Positions 23,201 to 32,200 of a stretch of DNA of 64,000 nt are shown piece by piece. The DNA is taken from NCBI GenBank assembly GCA_963971285.1, contig OZ020254.1:2418001-2482000 (forward strand). Direction: 5' to 3'. Under the pieces are notes generated by a model. The model made no database searches, was not told where the DNA came from, and was given only the letters and a program-made list of their open reading frames with translations. How positions within the stretch are numbered: the first letter of the stretch is position 1; each line of letters starts with the position of its first letter. Origin of the DNA: Astropecten irregularis. Its lineage: Eukaryota; Echinodermata; Asteroidea; Paxillosida; Astropectinidae. Position numbers and translations under genes: made by a program.

Positions 23201-26200
23201 ATCTTTGCAAATCTATGCTCCCTTTAAGTGCATGAAGGGTGTCAGGGAGTAGGGGAGGAGGCTGACTGGAGATTGCGTTGGTGAACTTTGCATTGATGCA
23301 GTGGGAAGAAGGGACAAGGTCGCATACATGTACATGTGCTCATGTGTGATGCATCATAATGCATACTACAGGCTGACAGGTGTACCGTGTACATGAAGGC
23401 ATATCTAGTGCCTTGTGGAGACTGAGCACAAACAACACCGTATGTTGATTATGTCTCCAGTCCACAGGAAAATGTTAAAGGTGTATACACATGTACATAG
23501 GCATGATAGGTCTCCACAAGGTTTTCACGAAACTGATATTTGGAATTATATGTAACTCCAAAGAGGACTATTTTATAAGGAACATTTGCTACAAATTTCA
23601 ACCCACGTTTACATGTACAAGTGATTCTGTACACTGTATGAAGAACTTTTTAATTATTACATGTAGGTTTGCGGCTACAATGTACAGTACATGTACATGT
23701 AGTATGTTTGTAACCATTTTTTTTTTATGTATACACGTGTACAAGTAGTGTCTAATATGTTGGCAATACTGTTCAGGGCCGTGTACATTACATAGTATAC
23801 AATGTACATGTACATACTGTAATGCATTTACAGTATATGTACATGTACAGGTACCTCCTTGAAAGTTAATATCTTGAACTTGATGTACATGTACACATGT
23901 GTAGTCCTGATGAAACAGAAAGCTATTCTTATACACTGTAAAAATATTTTAATATGAAATATACGTGCATTAAAAAAAATAAGAGCAAAGAATCTCACAA
24001 TCCTGTCAATGTTCTTTGCCATCAATGTTTACACATTGCATAAATTTACATACTGTATCATGCAAGTGTAGCTAGTTTGGATGCATTGAATGGAATGATA
24101 ACATTACACTGTATGTTAAACTATACACAATTTCTATACATACAGTATGTGGATATAATCCAACGCATAATGGGACCATTTGATATGATTGATGAGGCCT
24201 CAAAGGCAAGGTCTAGGCCAAGGCCAAGGCCAAATCTACAGTTCTGAATGCCTCATCATGACATTTTACCCCATAAAAACAGCAATCATTTCAAACAGTT
24301 TCTGGGTTAATTTATGATTCATGAACCGGTGTCTTTCCTGCTCAGTGAAGCAGACTTTGCACCTAGGGAGATTTTAATACCACCCAAGTCCTTGCCCATG
24401 TCAACTTGTTGACACAGCAGAGTTAGTCTCCTTTAGACGTGTCTCAATCAGTTTATGTGAGTGGGGCGGGGGAGGGGGCGGAGTAATTGGATAATTGGAG
24501 AGGTAGCGGATGTCATGGATCGTCTATGAATATGAATATATGTGCATACATGTACATGATCACGCTGTACTCGACGCCTGTTAAAGTCCACAGTGTGTCG
24601 GTGAGTAAAATTGCACATGGCGGATGAATTAAACATAATACAACGCAAGACCCTCATGACCACAGTGCATAAATTATTGATCGTAGGGCATTCCCTCTCC
24701 AGCTAGGGTATATAACTCTTATAACAATTTGTCTGTCTTATGTTTCTTTCTTGTCTGCAGTTCTTCAGATGTACTGCAAGCTGAATGAGCAGATGGAGAA
24801 TAAGAGGTAAGGTGTATATGACAACAAGGAGATGATGAGGGGCCTGTTTGTTGGAAGAACGCGATCAGTGATACGATTTCAATATGTTGTCCCAATTCTG
24901 TCATCATTGTTATGCATACCTGCCAACCAGTAAGCTTTTTTTCCAGATTCAGTCAGATTTCTGACATAAAAATAGCAAAATTAGATTTTCTGGTTGATAA
25001 CGAATCAGATTAAAAAAACTATTTGTACATATTTTGGTGAAAAATAAGAATGATTTTTTTTTGTTGTTGGGGGTGTGTCTTGTCTTTATAATTCATTTAA
25101 AAAGATTAAACAAAACAAAAACAAAGAAGAATTTGCATTTTGTGATGATAATCAATGCTCATTGAACTTTCTCTTTCTTAGATATTACACGGCCTTGAAA
25201 ACCCTGGAGCAGCTGGAGCACACCCAGCTACCCCGGGTCAAACGTTACCGGTTCTGTGAGAACATGGCCAAGAACATCCCCAAGCTACGGGAGAGCATCA
25301 TGGAGGCATCCATGAGCGACCTGAAGGACTTCCTGGAGAGTATCAGGAAGCACTCCGACTGGATAGGCGAGGAAGCTATGAAGCAGGTACTGGTGAAGAA
25401 AATCTCTCTCCTTTATTTCTTATCCCCTCCGACCCCTTTTTTCTTCATGCCTGTCTCCATGAGCAAGCACGAAGACGTCTCTAAAAGCTTCAAGACAGGA
25501 TCACGGAAGAAGCTATGATGTAGGTGCTGGTGAAAGAACTGTCCCTCCTCTTTATCTGTCTTTCCTCCCCTTCAGGCATGCAACTTTTCCTCGTATCAGC
25601 TGATTTCCTCTTTTTTTTCACTTCATTTTATGAAAATAGAAAAACACTGCACTAAATCTTGTAAAGAATGGAATTTCCTTGTTTTTTTGTTAAATCTGAG
25701 TTTTATGCCTGTCACCTTGATCTGATATTTTTGTCTTCTTCAACCTTAAGGTTCAAAAGCGGAGTAACATGGAGTCATCCAGATATCTGAAGGGTAGCAC
25801 CGGAGGGCAGCCCAAGAAGGAGTCACCCTTGGTGGAGGCTGACAGCACCAACCCCTTCAGTGACGACTACATTGAAGAAGATGAGGTCAGGAATCCTGGA
25901 CTAATTTAACCTTCCCCCTTTATATACCGCCGTGACTCTAAACTTCTCTCAACAATAATAACCACTTATAACCTATTTACTACTGGGTGAAGAGAAGCAA
26001 TATGTGACAGAGCATCTTGTCCAAGGATGCAAGCACCACTAACCCGTGTCTGGATTCGAACCCACAATCTGTACATTGACCACTAGATCTTGAGTATGAC
26101 ACACCAGACCAATATACCACAGCACCCCACATCACAGGACTACCCTCCTTCCTCATCTAACCATCAAATAACCACAAGGGAAACTAAAAGAAAAATTTAC

Positions 26201-29200
26201 TGGAGCGGGATTCGAACCAGCGATATCCTTGGGATATATGTGCGTGCTTTCATGGCTTCTGACTGCCAAACCGTGAACGAAGATAATTGACTATTAGGGA
26301 CACCACCAACATAAGGCTGGATGGCTCAGTTGGTAGCGTGCTGGTACGGTATTTCGGAGATTGCTGGTTCGAATCACGCTCCAGTAAATTTTTCTTTGTT
26401 CAATTTTCAATGACTTAAAAAACGAAACAAAGCAAAAAACTTTAATGTGTAAAACATCACTGCCTTTTAATAATAACAGTGTCATACAAAAACCCTGACC
26501 CCAACAAAGTCATCAATTTCTTGTTTTGTTTTGACAGGAGATCAGTCCGTTGGACAAGGTTGACTTTTCCCCGGTGTACCGATGCCTGCACATTTACTCT
26601 GTACTAGGCATGAGGGACACGTTCGAGAGCTACTACCGGAAGCAACGAGGAAAACAGTCCAAGCTTGCCATACAGCCCCATGGCAATATGGTAGGCAGGG
26701 ACCAATTTCATAAAACTGTTAAGCACAAAAATTTGCATAGCACAAAAATTTCTCGCCCAATAAAACAAAACACCATGGAAAATTCCATTTGATATTCATG
26801 GTCAGCGAACAACAGCCCAAAGAACAATCACATGTGATACGCGACATGTGGAAATTTGGTTGTTAACCCTGTTTTTATTAAGACAGAAATGTTATGCTTA
26901 GCAAATTTTTGTGCTTAACAGTTTTATGAAATTGGCCCCTGAAGGAACGGATGGGAAAAAGTATGTCAATTCCTCTTGTCTCTTCAGTTTTCCTTTTTTT
27001 CCCCCTCACTTTGTGCCGCACTAGGCTTTTAAAACAAAACAAGAGACATTACAGAAGGTTTTCTGCTCAGCGGAAGAATATTTTGCTTGTTTATTCAAGC
27101 AGAAGTGTGCCGGGTACCAGTGACATACAGTCAATACCACATGTTATTTGGTTTGGTAACCATTGTTTGCTTAGCGAAACTGTTTTTGTTGTTGTGTCTT
27201 TGCAGTATGAAAACTTGAAGCACTACCAGAAGTACTTTTACCAAATATTAGGGTAAGTGAACCCTGGATGAATATTTATTTGAATTGAAATTAACTTACA
27301 ATCATTTCATCGTATTTTGTAAGTGGATGATTAATTTGATAATTGTATTGAAATATTAAAATAAAACTGCTACCGGTATTGGGTCTGTATTTTCAGAATT
27401 CTCTGTCTCTACTCTCGAGCAAACACTGTTTCATGTTTCATGTTTTTTTTATCCCTTCAGGTTCTTTGTGGTGGAGGATCACATTTTGAATACTACAGAG
27501 GGTCTCGTTACTAGGCAGTACCTGGATGATCTCTGGAACACGGCTTTGTCTAAGATAGCAGCAACTTTACGTAACAACTCGGTGAGTCAAACCTACCGTG
27601 CGTATTTACAAAGTGTCAAGTGCGACCAAACGTTTGTCAATTTAAGTAAGAAACTGCTGCAAACTATTCCTCAGCCAAAATAATGACCTGAATTTTATAA
27701 AATGCTTGGAGTTTGGTTTGGGTAAAATCCTTTGTGTTTGACTGAAATTACCCACTTCAAACAGCGCCCTCCTATTGTGTCTGCCATACTTCGAAAGGGC
27801 TAATACACACCTATGACATGTGGGCTCCAGCACAAATGTATAAAGTTGCACTCATCGTGCGAATTTTGCATTTTGCTGGTCTATTACTTGACTGCATTCC
27901 AAATAATGGCTACTTATGAAGGCTACATACCTTTATAATAAGGGAGGACATTTATTCAGCACTGATTATGTCACATCCTGATTAAATGACCCCAACTTGA
28001 TAAGTATGTCGTTTGATTTTGTTTTTCTGCTTTATTGTTGTTTTCTCCATTAGGCCTATTGCACAGATGCCACGTTACTTCTCCAGATTAAGGACCAGAT
28101 TGTGCTGTTCACATACACGTTAAATGTGAGTTTGAGTTCTGAATAATAATAATAATAATAATAATAATCTACATATATAGTGCATAATAATCAAAGATTC
28201 TCTATGCGCTTTACATATTATTATCCCTGGTCATCGGGCCATAATTTACATTCCTGAAACCATCTCAACTCCCTGGGGAATGTACAGCCCTGGCTACTTT
28301 GAAGCACACAGAGGCTAATCAAACCACAAAGCCATTTCTACCCTCGCAAGCACCCATTTACACCTGGGTGAAGAGGAGCAATATATGACAAAGTGTCTTG
28401 TTCAAGGACGCAAGCACCGCTAGCCCATGGCTGGATTCGTACCCACATTCTGTAGATTGACCACAAGACATTGAGTTTGACACGCCAGGCCACTCGGCCA
28501 CGGTACCCCACAAATGAATAGAACCAGTAGCTTGACAGTTTTGAGACTTTATGTTCTCCATCTGACCGTCATCGGGGCACTACTGGAATGGGTCTACGGT
28601 GTAGCTTCAAGTACCGTGTATGTCCAGAGAAGCACTCTGGCTGCAAAATGCAATATCTGTTGCCTTGTAAAAAACACAAGTTAACTTTTGTAAATCTTTT
28701 TTGGTTTGGTATATTTTCCTTTGTTTGCTTTTGTTTTCAAACAGAGAAATATAAATTTGCAGTGTTTTTGTCAATCTGAATAAATTTGAGAGTTTTTGAT
28801 GTATATTTTTGAAAAGTGAACAAAGAAATCTCTACTGGAGCGGGATTCGAACCAGCACCCTACGAGATTCGTACCTCCTGTTTTGAATCCCGCTCCAGTA
28901 AATTTTTCTCTGATCACATTTTATGACTTAAAATTAACCAGACAGTTTTGATTATGGTTATTTGATGAATATTAATTTTGGATTTTTTGTTTTGTTTTCC
29001 AATTTGGCAGAGTTACGGTTTCAACTCAACGCCGATTGTTGAGCTTCTTCTAGATCTCAAGGATCAGTACAATGAGATTCTCATGAATACGTGGGTGCAG
29101 GTCTTTAGGTAGGTTCTCTCCAACCTCTTTATATGGACTCCAAACCATGACTTCTCTTCTTAAGTACAGTGGAATGCTGGTATAACAAACACTGCTATGC

Positions 29201-32200
29201 CGAACATTTGGCTATGCCGAACATCATCCTTGGCTCCCAAGTTTTTTGTGAAATTTATAGGCCTGCTGAACATTGTTCAACGAACGACCACTATAACAAA
29301 CAATTTCTGTTCATCCCGGCATGTTTGGTAAAGTGGCCTTCCACTGTACTTCCAGTCACACACCCGCTTGGGTTGCCTTCCGCGACTTCCGGGATTTCAC
29401 ATTAGTGCCGTCTAGCACATCGAAACCAAGGCTGTCTGTGCTGAACTTCGGGCGTGCCGCCCAGCCACTCGAAACAGTACAGCCTGCATGCATTACACAA
29501 ACATCACATTCGGTTCAGATTTGAGTTGTTATGCTTCGCTCTAGCAGACTGTGAAAGTGCATTGTGTACGTACACACACCTGCATATTTGAGAAGCGGAC
29601 ACAGACAGCCTCGTTTTGGAACCTGGATGTGCGCAGATCGATTCTAAATGCTATTAAAGCCTTTGAGATAACCTTGAGAGAGATCCGTCTAGGATCATAA
29701 CTTCAGGCCCTTCTTACTCCAAGCATAATTTATATCCATTGGATTTTTCCTCTCCGTTTGTAGCGAGATCTTCGACAATGATAACTACACGGCCATCATT
29801 GTGGAGACACCGCAGGAATACAACGAGATTACCAGGTCCATTCCATTCAGCAGTACGGAAGTCGAAAAGGTACAAGTTTGTTTGCTTGTTTGTCGGGTTG
29901 TTTGTTCGTTCAATCCGAGAACATCATTTGTGATGGACTGTTCAATCATTGCGGCATAAGGCCTTTTCCCTCTCGACCAATCTCGGGGGTGGCCCCGGGG
30001 TGATGCAGGGATGAAAATAAGCCATGATTCCCACTTGAAATGTTCACCCCTCCGTCACCCGCGAGCCACCCCCGAGATCCCTGTCTCCGGGGTGAGTTCA
30101 ACCCTGCTCGGGACCAGGGTTGAAATTTTTCGCCTCGGGGCGGCTCCAGGGTGAGTTCGCCCCAGGGATGAGTGCTCTAGTGGGAAAAGGCCTATAGTTG
30201 GAAAAGGCCTATAGTTGATTCTTGATCTTTTTTTCACAGGACTTATTTTTGGATTCAGGGCTTCCTTGCTCTAAATGGAGTCTCTATCTTTACTGTCTCT
30301 CTCTCTCTCCCTGTCCTCCAGCAAGCCTACCCGAAGCGGCTTCCCTTCTCGGAGTTTGTCCCCAAGGTCTACAAGCAGATCAAGGAGTTCATCTACGCCT
30401 GCCACAAGTTCTCCCAGGACCTACACTTGACGCAGACGGAGCGGGACGACATGATCCGCAAGTCCACCAACATCCTGCTGATGAGGACGCTGAGCGGATG
30501 TCTGACGGCGCTCATACGCAAGCAGAGCCTCGGCCTGGCTGAGGTGGGTGGGCTTATCAGTCATTTTTCGACCCTAACCCTAACCCTCAGCCTAATAACC
30601 GTAACCTTAAACATAACTCTGAGCCTGTGATACCACTTATGCACAATCAGAGTCTTGGCCTGCCTGAGGTGGGTTCAATTTGGCAACGTGAATCGATCAA
30701 TCAGTGGGAGCATGCGCCACAGCAGGGCATTGCCGTATCTACCTTTGACCGGTTACTCCTTTCGGTCTTCTGATAGCCATCCTCCTGGCAGCCATGCCAC
30801 CCATCCCCATCTCAGCAAAATAATGTCAGTTTCTAATTAAACTTATACCTAACCATACACCTACTCCAAACCATGATATCTAACTCTACAATTACCTTAA
30901 CCCTTATCCTATTCATTAATCCTTAATCTAATTTAGCCAATTCCTTCCCCTAACCCTAACTTTAACCCAAACCCTCTTCAACCTTGCCTTCTTTGCCTGA
31001 ACCCTCATCCCCAATCCAAGCTAAGCTGTAAGCAGAGAGCACATTTTGTATCATACTTATCAACGGCAAAGTTTTGGACGTCGTCTTATTTTTTGTTTTA
31101 ATGCTCAGCTTGTACAAGTGACAGTCAACACGATGCATTTGGAAAATGCCTGCAAGTACCTGGAAGATTTCATCTCCAACATCACAGGGTGAGTCCAGGG
31201 TCTTCTTACTCTAAACCAGGAACTACGCCATCAAATTGTCCTTCTAGGAAGTTGATGTTGATAAGATCAATTGTAAACAAGTGGTTTTAATAACCACTTG
31301 ATTGCCGCCTGGGAAAAGACTTTAAATAGTTTCCAATTATTTCTTTGTAATTATTTGCTGCTGCTGCTGTTGCAGGACGACAGGGGACAACATCCACGCC
31401 GCTGGCCTGCAGAGCACCAACATCTTCCGTGATGCCCGCAGCGAAGCTGAGCAGGAGATCTACAAGCGGCTGAACGCCAAGGTGGATGACTTCCTGGAGC
31501 TGGCCTCCTATGACTGGACGTTGGACGAGCCCAAGGGCCACGCCAGCGGCTACATCATGGACATCATACGATTCCTAGAGGGAAGCTTCAAGGCATTTGT
31601 GCACTTACCGGTGAGTAGAATGATGAAGGTTCATTTTCTTTAAACACTCCTCAGGTTTATGTGAAATTATTGTCATGGTCAACAAGATACACCGGTTGTT
31701 TCTCTCCCCACCCTGGAGTAAATGGTTCCTGTGTAGGATGAAGTAAATGACCCTGACCCTAACCCCTTAACCCTAACCCTAACCCTCTTAAACGATCCTT
31801 GGGACATAGCGGTATGTGAGTGGTTTCATGGCTTCTGACTGCCAAACGGAACAAAGATGATTGGCTATTAGGGACACCACCAACATAGGGCTGGATAGCT
31901 CAGTTGGTAAGAGCGCTGGTACAGTATTTCGTAATTCACCAGTTTGAATCCCGCCCTAGTCAATTTTTCTTACTTCACTTTTCAGTCTAAAGATTTCTGT
32001 CGTTGCACCGTTTCTTTCTTACTCAGGGTAAGGTAGCCCAGACGGCCTGTCTGTCGGCCTGTAAGCACTTGTCGCAGGCTCTGATGGAATTCCTCCTGGA
32101 TAACAACATCCGCATGATGACCATGGGAGCTATACAGCAGTTCAGCTTCGATATTATACAGTGCGAACGTGAGTTGGATCATTTATATCTTTAAACTCCG

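Noticed and set aside
25075-25518. 147-codon ORF as a separate gene
   Set aside because: It is EXOC6 exon 5 read through both flanking introns.
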